The notes: a model not told the origin generated them from the sequence alone. 64,000 bases of DNA from Rhodoferax sp. (GCF_030697375.1 NZ_JAUYQD010000038.1:1-64000), one strand, 5' to 3'; positions 15,916 through 29,072 are shown, counted from the first letter of the stretch. Translations and numbers: made by a program.

Positions 15916-17115
15916 GTGAACCCTTCCTCCACTGAAAAACGCACCGTGGCCTTGCTGGCCGCCGCGCAAGCATTGTTTCAAACCGCCTCGGTCATGGTGA
16001 TGACCCTGTCGGGGCTGGTCGGGCTCCAGCTCGCCGCCGACAAAAGCCTGGCCACCTTGCCCATCGCCATGATGATGGTGGCCGCGGCCGCCACCATGAT
16101 TCCGGCCTCCATGCTGATGCAGCGCCTGGGCCGCAAGCCCGGGTTTGCCTTGGGCACGGCCCTGGGCATTTTGGCCGGGCTGACGGCCGCCACGGCGATC
16201 TGGCTGGGCAGCTTCTGGCTGTTTGTCGCCGCCAACATGCTGGTGGGCGGCTACCAGGGCTTTGCCCAGTACTACCGTTTTGCCGCGGCCGATGCCGCCA
16301 GCACCGCCTTCAAGAGCCGGGCGATCTCCTGGGTGATTGCCGGTGGGGTGGTGGCCGCGCTGGCGGGCCCCAACATCGCCCGCTGGACCCAGGCCATGGG
16401 GCCCTTTCCGTTTCTGGTGCCGTACCTGGCGCTGTCGGCCTTGAGCTTGGCGGCGCTGCTGCTGGTCAGCCGCCTGAGCCTGGCTGCGCCCGTCGCCGCC
16501 CACAGCCATGGCCCGGCGCGGCCTTTGCCGGAGATCATGCGCCAGCCGGTGTTTCTGACCGCCCTGGCCGGGTCGGCCGTGGGCTACGCGGTGATGATCA
16601 TGGTCATGACCGCCACCCCGCTGGCCATGCAAATCTGTGGTCAGTCGCTGGGGGATTCGGCCACCGTGATCCAGTGGCACGTTTTGGGCATGTTTGCGCC
16701 CTCATTCTTTACCGGCGACCTGATTCGCCGCTTTGGCGTGCTGCGCATCATGGGCCTGGGGGTGGCCTTGCTGGCCGCACATGTGGCGATTGCCCTGAGC
16801 GGCGCGGAGTTTTTGCACTTCCTGTCCGGGCTGATCCTGCTGGGCGTGGGCTGGAACTTCCTGTTCATCGGCGGCACCACCTTGTTGACAGAAGCCTACC
16901 AGCCGAGTGAGCGCGCCAAGGTGCAGGCGGCGCACGACTTTTTGATGTTTGGCGCGGTCAGCCTGGCCTCGTTTTCGGCCGGTGGCCTGCTCAACCACTG
17001 GGGCTGGCGTGCGGTGAACCTGACGGTGCTGCCCTTTTTGGCCCTGACCTTGCTGATGGTGCTGGGGCTGGCGGTGTTGCGCAGCCGCGCCCCGCAGCCC
17101 GATTTGGTACAGTAA
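15916..17115 (+). CDS. MFS transporter of the DsrE/ArsR-rhodanese operon
   Basis: This 399-aa, about twelve-helix major facilitator has motif A-like LMQRLGRKPGFALG after helix 2 and GGYQGFAQYYRFAAAD before helix 4. The GTG at 15916 is chosen as start because it lies 11 bp after the dsrE-like stop and gives the usual short N-terminus; the frame is open a further 16 codons upstream inside dsrE. The substrate is not evident; co-transcription with DsrE and a rhodanese-type repressor suggests export or import of a sulfur or thiol compound. Confidence 0.85.
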   Translation: MNPSSTEKRTVALLAAAQALFQTASVMVMTLSGLVGLQLAADKSLATLPIAMMMVAAAATMIPASMLMQRLGRKPGFALGTALGILAGLTAATAIWLGSFWLFVAANMLVGGYQGFAQYYRFAAADAASTAFKSRAISWVIAGGVVAALAGPNIARWTQAMGPFPFLVPYLALSALSLAALLLVSRLSLAAPVAAHSHGPARPLPEIMRQPVFLTALAGSAVGYAVMIMVMTATPLAMQICGQSLGDSATVIQWHVLGMFAPSFFTGDLIRRFGVLRIMGLGVALLAAHVAIALSGAEFLHFLSGLILLGVGWNFLFIGGTTLLTEAYQPSERAKVQAAHDFLMFGAVSLASFSAGGLLNHWGWRAVNLTVLPFLALTLLMVLGLAVLRSRAPQPDLVQ

Positions 17116-17120
17116 ACCGC

Positions 17121-17789
17121 ATGAAAACACGCCAGCTCAAAGACCTTTTGTACGAACAGGTGGCCCGCATCGGCAAGGCCCTGGCCAGCCCCAAACGGCT
17201 GGAGCTGCTGGAGATGCTGGCGCAAAGCGAAAAAAGTGTGGAAACCCTCACGGCCGAGCTGGGCATCGATGTCAAGCTGGCCAGCGCACACCTCAAGGCG
17301 CTGAAAGCCGCCTGCCTGGTGCAGACCCGGCGCGAGGGCAAATACGTGCTGTACCGGCTCAGCAGCGATGGGGTGGCCCAGCTTGGCATCGCGCTGCGCA
17401 CTGTGGCCGAGCAACACCTGGGGGAGATGCGCCAGGCACTGCAGCAACTGGTGACCCAACCGCAGCATTTGACCTCTTTGACGCATGACGAGTTGTTGGC
17501 CCAGGCGCGCCGGGGCGAGGTGGTGGTGATCGATGTGCGGCCGCAGGCGGAGTTTGACGCGGCCCACTTGCCACACGCCCGGTCCGTGCCCCTGGCCGAG
17601 CTGGAACGCCGCATGGCCGAGTTGCCCCGGGACCGGGACATCATTGCCTATTGCCGGGGGCCGTTTTGCATGCTGTCCGACGAAGCCGTGCAGCGCCTGC
17701 TGGCCCACGGCTACCGGGCCCAAAAAATCACCGACGGTGTGAGCGAGTGGCGCGCGGCGGGTCTGGCGCTGGAAGGCCGCGGGGCCTAG
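17121..17789 (+). CDS. ArsR-type repressor fused to a rhodanese domain
   Basis: This 222-aa protein has an N-terminal winged helix of the ArsR/SmtB kind (residues 15-90; SPKRLELLEMLAQSEKSVET, then the recognition region VKLASAHLKALKAACLV and the wing REGKYVLYRLSS), and a C-terminal rhodanese domain (about 118-215) with Cys in IIAYCRGPFCMLSDEAV, the sulfur-accepting loop. Such fusions are thought to sense persulfide or sulfite chemistry and derepress their own operon. It follows the MFS gene by 5 bp and overlaps the convergent EamA gene by 4 bp. The ligand is inference. Confidence 0.9.
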   Translation: MKTRQLKDLLYEQVARIGKALASPKRLELLEMLAQSEKSVETLTAELGIDVKLASAHLKALKAACLVQTRREGKYVLYRLSSDGVAQLGIALRTVAEQHLGEMRQALQQLVTQPQHLTSLTHDELLAQARRGEVVVIDVRPQAEFDAAHLPHARSVPLAELERRMAELPRDRDIIAYCRGPFCMLSDEAVQRLLAHGYRAQKITDGVSEWRAAGLALEGRGA

Positions 17790-18661
17790 GGGGCCACCAC
17801 CACCTGCGTTTGCTCGTGGCGGATCAAATACAAACCGCTGCCGACAATGACGGCGCCACCGACCCAGGTGTACATGTCAGGCAAGGTGCGCCAAAACACC
17901 CAGTCCAAGCCCATGCCCCAGGCCAGGGCGGTGTACTCGAAGGGCGCCACGGCCGAGGCCTTGCCCGTTTGGAAGGCCTCGGTAATGGCCACACCGCCCA
18001 GAAAACCGGTGACGGCCAAGGCGGCAATCAAAGGCCAGTGCGCGCTTTGCACCGCCACCCACTGCGGCGCGGCCAGGGCACTGGCGCCCAGGGCCATCAG
18101 GGCGGTGGTCCAGAACACGACCTGCACGCTGGAGTCGGTGCGGCTGAGCACCCGCGCCGTCACGGCGGAGGTAGCGTACAGTGCCGCGGCGGCCAGCACC
18201 GCCAGGGCGCCCAGGGAAAAGAAGGCGCTGCCATCCGGGCGCATGGCAATCAGCACACCGGCAAAACCCACGGCAATGGCGATCCAGTGCCGGGGCTGCA
18301 CTTTTTCTTTCAGCACCGGGATCGACAAAAGCGTGATCAGCAGCGGTGAAATAAAGAAGATGGTGTAGGCCTCGGTCAAGGGCAGCTCGCGCAAGGCGAA
18401 GGCAAAAAAACTCAGCATCAGCACACCCATCACGCCGCGCAGCAGGTGCAAAGACCAGCGAACCTGGAACAGGCCCTGGGTTTGTTTGCGCCACAGCACA
18501 TACGCACACACCAGAGGCAGCGCGGACAGGCCCCGCAGCGCCGCCACCTGCATGGCGGGGTAGCTGGAGCCCAGGGTCTTGAGCACCGCGTCCATCAGCG
18601 AAAAAAAGCCCACCGCAATCAGCATCGCCACAATGCTGCGTACATTCCCTGCGCTTTGCAT
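17786..18661 (-). CDS. EamA/DMT-family transporter
   Basis: This 291-aa protein has ten predicted membrane helices in two EamA repeats. The first begins with IVAMLIAVGFFSLMDAVLKT and ends EAYTIFFISPLLITLLSI, and the second ends FEYTALAWGMGLDWVFW. The family exports metabolites or amino acids; the substrate is unknown. It is convergent with the ArsR-rhodanese gene (4-bp overlap) and divergent from the M48 peptidase gene. Confidence 0.9.
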   Translation of the reverse strand: MQSAGNVRSIVAMLIAVGFFSLMDAVLKTLGSSYPAMQVAALRGLSALPLVCAYVLWRKQTQGLFQVRWSLHLLRGVMGVLMLSFFAFALRELPLTEAYTIFFISPLLITLLSIPVLKEKVQPRHWIAIAVGFAGVLIAMRPDGSAFFSLGALAVLAAAALYATSAVTARVLSRTDSSVQVVFWTTALMALGASALAAPQWVAVQSAHWPLIAALAVTGFLGGVAITEAFQTGKASAVAPFEYTALAWGMGLDWVFWRTLPDMYTWVGGAVIVGSGLYLIRHEQTQVVVAP

Positions 18662-18832
18662 AAGTTGACCGTTTGGTTAAATAACCGATGGTATCCAGTC
18701 AAGGGCTGCGCAGCGTGTGCGGGGGCTTTTGCGCGGCAGACTTCCCATTGATATTTCGCAGGGCCAAGGGGGCCCCCGCACCTAGGATGCACTGACGATG
18801 GACAGGGTTGCAGTCCCGCGAGGAGCCTAAAG

Positions 18833-19684
18833 ATGAACTGGATGCGGCGAAAAATCATGCCTGTACGGCGCATCGCGCCGGCCCTCCTGGTCTGCATGTT
18901 GGTGCCGTTTATGGATGGGTGCCAGACCACCACTTCCGCAGGGGCGGTGGGCGCGCAGCGCAGCCAATTGCTGCTGGTTTCCTCGCAGCAGCTCGAAGAG
19001 ATGGCGGCGCAAACCTACACCAAGCTGAAAACCGACGCCGCCGCCGCAGGCGCGCTCAATACCGACCGGGCGATGGTCCAGCGGGTGCGCGCCATTGCAG
19101 CCCGCCTGGTAGCGCAAACCAGCGTTTTTCGTGCCGATGCACCGCGTTGGTCTTGGGAGGTCAACGTGATCCGTGGCAAGGACCTCAATGCCTATTGCAT
19201 GCCAGGCGGCAAGATCATGGTCTATTCGGGCCTGATCGATACGCTGAACCTGAGCGATGACGAGCTGGCCGTGGTGCTGGGGCATGAAATTTCCCATGCG
19301 CTGCGCGAGCACACACGCGAGCAGGTGTCGCAGGCGATGGCCGCCCAGGCAGCTATCGACGTGGGAACCGAAGTATTCGGCCTGGGGCAAAGCGCCGCCA
19401 GCATTGCCGACATCGCCTACCAAACCCTGATCGCGACCCGATTCAGCCGCACGGACGAAAGCGAGGCCGACCGCATTGGCCTGGAGCTCACGGCGCGCGC
19501 CGGCTACGACCCGCGGGCTGGGATCGCGCTGTGGCAAAAAATGGTGCAGGCCAAGAGCGGGGGCGGCATGCCGGAGTTCCTGAGCAGCCACCCCGCGGAT
19601 GCGAGCCGGGTGCAGCAGATTGAAGCGCTCTTGCCTGCGGTGATGCCGCTCTACACCGCCGCGCGCCGCGGCGAACCGCGTTAA
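18833..19684 (+). CDS. M48-family zinc metallopeptidase lipoprotein
   Basis: This 283-aa protein has a lipoprotein signal (hydrophobic APALLVCMLVPF, lipobox FMDGC with Cys30). The zinc site HEISH lies at 151-155 and the third ligand in DESEAD near 208-213, the M48 pattern shared with LoiP/YcaL and BepA-type periplasmic proteases. They degrade or assemble outer-membrane proteins. An internal ATG at 18857 is an alternative start that would leave a shorter signal. It is preceded by an AGGAGCC ribosome site. Confidence 0.9.
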   Translation: MNWMRRKIMPVRRIAPALLVCMLVPFMDGCQTTTSAGAVGAQRSQLLLVSSQQLEEMAAQTYTKLKTDAAAAGALNTDRAMVQRVRAIAARLVAQTSVFRADAPRWSWEVNVIRGKDLNAYCMPGGKIMVYSGLIDTLNLSDDELAVVLGHEISHALREHTREQVSQAMAAQAAIDVGTEVFGLGQSAASIADIAYQTLIATRFSRTDESEADRIGLELTARAGYDPRAGIALWQKMVQAKSGGGMPEFLSSHPADASRVQQIEALLPAVMPLYTAARRGEPR

Positions 19685-19752
19685 AAAGCTTGCAGCTTGC
19701 ACACAGAATCGACTTAGGATGTGCCACCTCAAGTGGTTTCACTTTTCTACAG

Positions 19753-20103
19753 ATGCAAGCAATGCCCCCTATCTCTTCCATGCACATGCCCCCACCCAGT
19801 GGCGACGAACTCAAGGCCGCGCGCGTGGCCGCCGGCCTGAGCCAGGTGGAGGCCGCCCAGCTGATGGGGTACCCGGTGCAGGCCGGGAGCCGGGGCGGTT
19901 TGCAGTCGCGCACCTGGCAGGCGCTGGAGAGTGCAAGCGACCCGCGCAACATGCCCGGGCCGATCTTTGCCATGTTCCAGTTGCTCACCCACCAGCATCC
20001 GCAGTTAAAGCTCGTGCCAGCGGCCGAGGCGGCCGATGCTGTGGATTCGGCCCCGGGTGTCGCCTGTGTGGCTGACCCGCGCGGCGCCAACTCGGACACT
20101 TGA
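19753..20103 (+). CDS. Small HTH (XRE-like) DNA-binding protein
   Basis: This 116-aa protein contains a helix-turn-helix (DELKAARVAAGLSQVEAAQL, then SRTWQALESASDP) and is otherwise low-complexity Ala-rich. An unusual loop, VQAGSRGGLQ, separates the second and third helix. The start is uncertain: a TTG 63 bp upstream is in frame. It lies 21 bp before the SDR gene on the same strand and could regulate it; that link is inference. Confidence 0.65.
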   Translation: MQAMPPISSMHMPPPSGDELKAARVAAGLSQVEAAQLMGYPVQAGSRGGLQSRTWQALESASDPRNMPGPIFAMFQLLTHQHPQLKLVPAAEAADAVDSAPGVACVADPRGANSDT

Positions 20104-20124
20104 AGCTCCACACAGGAGTTTTTC

Positions 20125-20895
20125 ATGGACATTCGAAACAAAGTAGCCATCGTGACCGGTGGCGCCAGCGGCATTGGCCGGGCCATTGCGCAACGCTTTG
20201 CGGCAGACGGTGCACGCGCCGTGGTGGTGGCCGATCTGAACCTGGAGCGGGCGCAGGCCGTGGCGGCCGAGATCAACGGCCTGGCGGTGCGCTGCGACGT
20301 GAGCCTGGAGGCCGATATCCAGGCCCTGGTGGCCACCACGCGCCAACACTACGGGCAGGTGGACGCCTACATCTCCAACGCCGGCATCCTGGGCCGCATG
20401 GGTGGCCTGGACCTGGAAGACGCCTTGTGGGACAAGATGTGGCAGATCCACAGCATGGCCCACCTGTGGGCGGCCCGTGCCGTGGTGCCCGAGATGGTGG
20501 CGCGGGGCGAGGGGTACTTTCTGGTGACGGCCTCGGCCGCCGGGCTGCTGACCATCGTGGAGTCGCCCGCCTACGCGGTGACCAAACACGCCGCCGTGGC
20601 TTTTGCCGAGTGGCTGCGCATTGCCTATGGCCGCAAGGGGGTGCTGGTGTCCGCCCTGTGCCCGCAGTCGGTGCAGACCGATATGGTCACCGGTGACGGT
20701 GGCTCTGCGGGGCACGACGGCATCATTGCCCCCGAGGCCGTGGCGCAAGAGGTGGTTGCCACCATGCAAAGTGAAAAATTCCTGGTACTGCCCCACCCGG
20801 AGGTGGCGCAGTACTACCGCAACAAAGGCCAGGACTACGAGCGCTGGATCGGCGGCCTGCAAAAAATGTACGCCCGCCACGCCGACGGCGGCTAA
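20125..20895 (+). CDS. SDR-family NAD(P)-dependent oxidoreductase
   Basis: This 256-aa classical short-chain dehydrogenase has the cofactor motif TGGASGIG (residues 11-18), ISNAGILG, catalytic Ser in VTASAAGLL, and YAVTK (Tyr/Lys). Asp in VVVADLNLE after the second strand suggests NAD preference. The substrate is unknown; related proteins act on alcohols or hydroxy-acyl compounds. A CAGGAG ribosome site precedes the ATG. It is convergent with the binding-protein gene 34 bp away. Confidence 0.9.
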   Translation: MDIRNKVAIVTGGASGIGRAIAQRFAADGARAVVVADLNLERAQAVAAEINGLAVRCDVSLEADIQALVATTRQHYGQVDAYISNAGILGRMGGLDLEDALWDKMWQIHSMAHLWAARAVVPEMVARGEGYFLVTASAAGLLTIVESPAYAVTKHAAVAFAEWLRIAYGRKGVLVSALCPQSVQTDMVTGDGGSAGHDGIIAPEAVAQEVVATMQSEKFLVLPHPEVAQYYRNKGQDYERWIGGLQKMYARHADGG

Positions 20896-20929
20896 GCCAG
20901 GCTGGGGGCGACGGCGCTGTTCTTTGCCC

Positions 20930-21667
20930 CTATTTGCTGATGTTGTATTTTTTCAGGATGGCGGCCAGGGTGCCGTTGGATTTGATGGCTTCATAACCCG
21001 CGTTGAAGGCGTCAATGATGGCCTTGTGGTTGGGGTTCTTGAGGCCGGAGGTGACGTACAGCGAGTTGCTGGACAGGGCCTCTTTGGTGAACTCAATCTG
21101 GTCCAACATTTTGGGGTTGTCTTTGCCGATGATGGACTTGGCTACGATTTCATCTTCCAGGGTGAGGTCGATGCGCTCGCCAACCAGCTTCTTGACATTG
21201 GTGAGGACGTCAACAACCTCTTCACGGGCGAAGGCGGTGCTGCCGAGAAAGGCATCGCCATAACCATAGCCCCGGACGGTTCCCACGCGTTTGCCCTTGA
21301 GGCTGTCCAGGCCCTTGAACTCAAACGGATCGCCTTTGCGTTTGATGAACTTGACGGCGTTGGCCGCGTACGGCTTGCTGTACAGCAGCTCTTTGGTGCG
21401 TGCGTCGGTGTGCCAGGTGTTGGGCAGGATGTCATAGGTGCCATCCTTCACCCCGGCTTCCGCGCGGGCCCAGGGTACGTACACCATTTTTACGTCGTAG
21501 TCCTGCGTTTTGTACGCCGCACGCACGATTTCCAGCGACAGCCCGTCGGTGGGGTTGGTGGGGTCCACAAACGGCGGCCATGGGTCTGCCGCAGCCACTA
21601 TCGTTTTGGCGAAGACGGGGGAGCAAAGGGCGATGGCCAGACCGGCAATCCATAGAAGTTTTTTCAT
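20930..21667 (-). CDS. Periplasmic solute-binding protein (SBP_bac_3 type)
   Basis: This 245-aa protein has a signal peptide (MKKLLWIAGLAIALCSPVFA) followed by the amino-acid-type binding fold: PWPPFVDPTNPTDGLSLEIV, YVPWARAEAGVKDGTYDILP, and GKRVGTVRGYGYGDAF. It binds a small polar ligand; the ligand is not decidable. No permease or ATPase gene is next to it. Its divergent neighbour is a chemoreceptor, so a role in chemosensing as well as uptake is possible. The start is the ATG with a TGGAGAA site; an upstream in-frame start would disrupt the signal peptide. Confidence 0.88.
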   Translation of the reverse strand: MKKLLWIAGLAIALCSPVFAKTIVAAADPWPPFVDPTNPTDGLSLEIVRAAYKTQDYDVKMVYVPWARAEAGVKDGTYDILPNTWHTDARTKELLYSKPYAANAVKFIKRKGDPFEFKGLDSLKGKRVGTVRGYGYGDAFLGSTAFAREEVVDVLTNVKKLVGERIDLTLEDEIVAKSIIGKDNPKMLDQIEFTKEALSSNSLYVTSGLKNPNHKAIIDAFNAGYEAIKSNGTLAAILKKYNISK

Positions 21668-21918
21668 GCAATTCTCCAGAATGTGTAAAAACGGATTCAA
21701 CGACGCATGTGCTGTGCAGACCGTTGCCACGAACAGATCACACGTCACAAATAATGGCACCGACACATGGCAGCGTCAACCGTTTTAAAACGCGACATAT
21801 TGCCCACGGTGTACTAAACTTCCTGCACGGTGCGGTTAAGAGTGCATTAGGTGGATGGTGGAGTGCATCGTGGAAACAACAACCCTGATGGCAGTCGGGG
21901 TGTAGTAAAGGAAGCACC

Positions 21919-23466
21919 ATGAACACCCTGCAGCTTGCGCTACGACAACTCACCGTCAAAACCCGCTTGGCCGGGTTGACCGCCATATGCCTGAGCGCTG
22001 TCCTCACCTGTGCTTTGGTGGGCTGGTGGAGCTCCGCCAAGCTGACCGAACTCAGCCAGCGCGTCTTTGTGTCCAAGGACGTGGTGGCCGACATCTTGCC
22101 CCCGCCGCTGTACCTGATTGAAATGCGCCTGGTGGTTTCGCGGATGTTCGAAAAGAGCCTGGAGCCCGCTGCGGCTGCGGTGCAGGTGGAGCGCCTCGCC
22201 AAAGAATACGATGACCGGATTCAGTACTGGAAAACCAACCCACCCTTCGGGCTGGAGCGCCAGCTCTTGGGCACCCAACACGAACAAGGGCAAAAATTCA
22301 TTGCCGCAGTGCGCACCGTGGTGGGCAAGGCCAGCGCCGAAGGGGTGGATGGCTTGCGCGGCGAGCTGCCGCAGTTGCATACCTTGTATGAGCAGCACCG
22401 CAGCGGTGTGGATGCGACGGTGGTCGAAGGCAACAAGTTTGCAGCCACCGAAATTGACCAATTCGGCGCAGTGGTCCGCTCCACCCGTACCATCATCGTC
22501 ATCACCCTGGTGGTGGTGGCCGTGATTCTGGTGGTGTTGTTCACCATGGTGCTGCGCTCCATCACGGGGCCTTTGGGCACGTCCATCGACACCCTCAAGC
22601 ACATCGCTGAAGGCGATTTGGGGCAGCGCATTGCGGTGGATGGGCGTGATGAAGTGGCCCATATGCAAGATGCCATGCGCGATATGCAGTCCTCGTTGAC
22701 GGAGGTGGTCACCCGTGTGCGCTCCGGGGCCGAAAGGGTGGCCACGGCCACGGTCGAAATCGCCCAGGGCAACCAGGATTTGTCCTCCCGCACCGAAGCC
22801 CAAGCCAGCGCTTTGGAACAAACCGCTGCCTCGATGGAGGAACTCAGCGCCACGGTGAAACAAAACGCCGACAGCGCCCGCCAGGCCAACCAGTTGGCCA
22901 TGAGTGCTTCCTCGGTCGCGGTCAAGGGCGGGGAGGTGGTGGACCAGGTGGTGCACACCATGAAGGGCATCAATGAGTCGTCCCGCAAGATTTCCGACAT
23001 CATTGGCGTGATCGACGGCATTGCTTTTCAGACCAATATCCTGGCTCTGAATGCGGCGGTGGAAGCGGCCCGCGCGGGTGAGCAGGGGCGCGGCTTTGCG
23101 GTGGTGGCCTCGGAGGTGCGTTCCCTGGCCAGCCGCTCGGCCGAGGCGGCCAAGGAGATCAAATCCCTCATCAATGCCAGCGTGGAGCGTGTGGAGCACG
23201 GCAGTACCCTGGTGGACCAGGCGGGCGCCACCATGACCGAGGTGGTGAGCGCCATTCGCCGCGCCACAGACATCATGGGCGAGATCAGTGCCGCCAGCAA
23301 TGAGCAGTCCTCCGGTGTGCGCCAAGTGGGCGAGGCGGTGACCCTGATTGACCAGAGTACCCAGCAAAATGCGGCGCTGGTGGAGGAAATGGCGGCAGCG
23401 GCCAGCACCCTGAAGTCGCAAGCACAAGAGTTGGTGCAGGTGGTTTCCGTGTTCAAGCTGGGCTGA
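21919..23466 (+). CDS. Methyl-accepting chemotaxis protein
   Basis: This 515-aa protein has two membrane segments (about residues 18-38 and 191-212) enclosing a roughly 150-residue periplasmic helical domain, then HAMP ([20 protein letters not shown]) and a signalling domain whose hairpin tip reads [20 protein letters not shown]. The end ([11 protein letters not shown]) has no CheR-binding pentapeptide. The sensing domain type was not recognised beyond a four-helix look. It is divergent from the binding-protein gene and followed by a second receptor. Confidence 0.93.
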   Translation: MNTLQLALRQLTVKTRLAGLTAICLSAVLTCALVGWWSSAKLTELSQRVFVSKDVVADILPPPLYLIEMRLVVSRMFEKSLEPAAAAVQVERLAKEYDDRIQYWKTNPPFGLERQLLGTQHEQGQKFIAAVRTVVGKASAEGVDGLRGELPQLHTLYEQHRSGVDATVVEGNKFAATEIDQFGAVVRSTRTIIVITLVVVAVILVVLFTMVLRSITGPLGTSIDTLKHIAEGDLGQRIAVDGRDEVAHMQDAMRDMQSSLTEVVTRVRSGAERVATATVEIAQGNQDLSSRTEAQASALEQTAASMEELSATVKQNADSARQANQLAMSASSVAVKGGEVVDQVVHTMKGINESSRKISDIIGVIDGIAFQTNILALNAAVEAARAGEQGRGFAVVASEVRSLASRSAEAAKEIKSLINASVERVEHGSTLVDQAGATMTEVVSAIRRATDIMGEISAASNEQSSGVRQVGEAVTLIDQSTQQNAALVEEMAAAASTLKSQAQELVQVVSVFKLG

Positions 23467-23590
23467 CAAACGCCACTCGGTTGCGTCCACGGTCTTTGGC
23501 CGGGGTGTCGGCTGGCATCGCCGCGTTCGGGGAGTGCGCCTGCCCCGCCAGTCAAACATAATGGATGCCCTATTCGTTGGAAAACACACC

Positions 23591-25549
23591 ATGCCGTTAT
23601 TGCACCGCCTCAGTCTTGCCCAAAAATTTCTTGTATTGGGTGCCATCGCACTGGTCATGGTGGCGGTTCCGCTGGGCTTGTATTTCCAAAAAACACTGGC
23701 TGAAATTGACGTGCTCAACCGCGAGCAAAGTTCGACCAAGGCCGTGTTTGCGCTGAACAAGGTGGTGCAATTTACCCAATCACACCGTGGTTTGTCGGCA
23801 GGGGCCCTGAATGGCAACGCGGCTTTGGCACAGCGCAGGCCCGGCATGCGTGACAAGGTGGTGCAAAACATGGGCACGTTGGACGCTGAGTTGAAACACA
23901 TGGGGGCCTCCGCACATGTCTTGGCCCTGTGGAATGACGTGAGCCAACGCTGGACTACATTGGAGCAGGGGGTGTCCAGCGCGCAACTCAAATCGGCAGA
24001 AAGCACCCAACTCCATGGCCAGTTGGTGGCCAGTCTGCTGGTCCTCAACGAAGAAATTTTGGGAGAGTTTGGCCTGTCACTGGACCCGAAGGCCGATGCC
24101 TATTTTTTGATCCAGGCCTCTCTGGTGAATATGCCCTTGTTGGCCGAAAATTTGGGCATCATGCGGGCGCGGGGTACCGGTTTTCTGTCTCAAAACACCC
24201 TGACACCCGAAGACCGTGGCGGTCTGCGGGCGCTGAACCGGCGGGTGCTGGACTTGCAGGGTGAAATGTTTCGCAACCTCAAGCGGGCGACCGACAACAA
24301 CCCTGGCATGAAGGCCGCATTGGCCGCCCGGGCCGAAGCCAGCCGCGCGACCGTGGACAAGGCACTGGCCGTGGCCGACCAAGCCTTGATCAGTGCGACG
24401 GACATCAATTACCCGGCAGCGGAGTACCTGGACGAGTTCACCCGCACCATCGACGGCCTGTTTGAATTCAATGCAGTGGCCATGAGCAGCCTGGCCGAGG
24501 CGCTGGATACGCGTATCAGTGACCTGCACCGCGCGGAGTACCTGGTGGTGGCCTTGCAGTTGGTGGGCTTGTTGGGGGCGGTTGTTTTGGCGCTGGCTTT
24601 TGTGCGCAGCATCACCGGCCCGGTGGCGCAAGCCGTGGTGGTGGCCAGCGCCGTAGCCGGTGGCGACCTGACGGTGGATGTGCCGGTGTATGGCAGCAAC
24701 GAGTTGGGCCAGTTGATGCGGGCCATGTTGACCATGCGCGACCGTTTGTCCCAAGTTGTGGCCCAGGTGCGCCAAGGCTCGGAAGGTGTGGCCACGGCCA
24801 GTGCAGAGATTGCCTCGGGCAACAACGACCTGAGCGCCCGCACCGAACAGCAAGCCAGCGCGCTGGAAGAAACTGCTTCCAGCATGGAAGAGCTGGGCGC
24901 CACCGTCAGACAAAACGCCGACAGCGCCCGCCAAGCCAACCAGCTGGCCATGAGCGCCTCCACGGTGGCCGTTAAGGGCGGTGAAGTGGTGGGCCAGGTG
25001 GTGGAAACCATGAAGGACATCAACGAGTCCTCGCGCAAGATCTCCGACATCATCGGCGTGATCGACGGCATCGCTTTCCAGACCAATATCCTGGCGCTCA
25101 ATGCCGCCGTGGAAGCGGCCCGTGCCGGTGAGCAGGGCCGGGGTTTTGCGGTGGTGGCTTCGGAGGTACGCTCCCTGGCCGGACGCTCGGCCGACGCCGC
25201 CAAGGAAATCAAAATGCTGATCAATGCCAGCGTGGAGCGCGTGGAGCAGGGTTCGGCCTTGGTGGACCAGGCCGGGGTCACCATGACCGAGGTGGTCGCC
25301 AGTATCAAGCGGGTGACTGACATCATGGGTGAGATCAGTGCGGCCAGCAACGAGCAGTCCATGGGTGTTTCGCAGGTGGGGGAGGCCATCACCCAAATGG
25401 ACCAGACCACCCAGCAAAACGCGGCGCTGGTGGAAGAAATGGCGGCAGCGGCCAGCAGCCTCAAATCCCAGGCGCAGGAGCTGGTGCAGGTGGTGGCCGC
25501 TTTCCGGTTGCGCGGTGCTTCAGCGCAAGCCCTGAGCTACCGGAGGTAA
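23591..25549 (+). CDS. Methyl-accepting chemotaxis protein with long N-terminal sensor
   Basis: This 652-aa protein has a membrane segment ([20 protein letters not shown]), a roughly 270-residue periplasmic helical region that includes [17 protein letters not shown], reminiscent of nitrate/nitrite-sensing NIT domains, a second membrane segment ([20 protein letters not shown]), HAMP, and a signalling domain nearly identical to that of the preceding receptor. The ATG at 23591 yields the usual short [12 protein letters not shown] start; an ATG at 23561 is also possible. It is followed by a terminator. The NIT call is tentative. Confidence 0.92.
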   Translation: MPLLHRLSLAQKFLVLGAIALVMVAVPLGLYFQKTLAEIDVLNREQSSTKAVFALNKVVQFTQSHRGLSAGALNGNAALAQRRPGMRDKVVQNMGTLDAELKHMGASAHVLALWNDVSQRWTTLEQGVSSAQLKSAESTQLHGQLVASLLVLNEEILGEFGLSLDPKADAYFLIQASLVNMPLLAENLGIMRARGTGFLSQNTLTPEDRGGLRALNRRVLDLQGEMFRNLKRATDNNPGMKAALAARAEASRATVDKALAVADQALISATDINYPAAEYLDEFTRTIDGLFEFNAVAMSSLAEALDTRISDLHRAEYLVVALQLVGLLGAVVLALAFVRSITGPVAQAVVVASAVAGGDLTVDVPVYGSNELGQLMRAMLTMRDRLSQVVAQVRQGSEGVATASAEIASGNNDLSARTEQQASALEETASSMEELGATVRQNADSARQANQLAMSASTVAVKGGEVVGQVVETMKDINESSRKISDIIGVIDGIAFQTNILALNAAVEAARAGEQGRGFAVVASEVRSLAGRSADAAKEIKMLINASVERVEQGSALVDQAGVTMTEVVASIKRVTDIMGEISAASNEQSMGVSQVGEAITQMDQTTQQNAALVEEMAAAASSLKSQAQELVQVVAAFRLRGASAQALSYRR

Positions 25550-25582
25550 GTCTAGAAGCCAAGCCAGCGTTGCCACACCCGC

Positions 25583-25609
25583 AAGGGCCCTTCGGGGCCT
25601 TTGTTGTTT
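25583..25609 (+). terminator. Terminator after chemoreceptor gene
   Basis: The hairpin AAGGGCCC-TTCG-GGGCCTT with one imperfect pair is followed by TTGTTGTTT, 34 bp after the stop. It separates the receptor pair from the LexA-controlled dnaE2. Confidence 0.65.
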
Positions 25610-25661
25610 GGGGAACGCGCGGCGTGCCAGTCCCCATGCCTTGTGCAGCAGTTTTAAAAAA

Positions 25662-25677
25662 CTGTATGTAAAAACAG
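25662..25677 (+). promoter_or_regulatory. LexA (SOS) box upstream of dnaE2
   Basis: CTGTATGTAAAAACAG is a perfect CTGT-N8-ACAG LexA site, 20 bp before the dnaE2 ATG. SOS control of dnaE2 is established for this cassette. Confidence 0.92.
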
Positions 25678-25697
25678 TATTTTGATACCATGGAGCG

Positions 25698-29072
<3,375 letters not shown>

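Noticed and set aside
21810..21840. Possible sigma-28 flagellar promoter before the first chemoreceptor (TAAACTTC and GCGGTTAA)
   Set aside because: Spacing is 9 instead of about 11 and both halves have mismatches; not strong enough to annotate.
21940..25464. Very long open frames on the minus strand opposite the two chemoreceptor genes
   Set aside because: They mirror GC-rich codon use of the real genes, give His/Gln/Ala-rich proteins without domains, and the plus strand has clear MCP domains.
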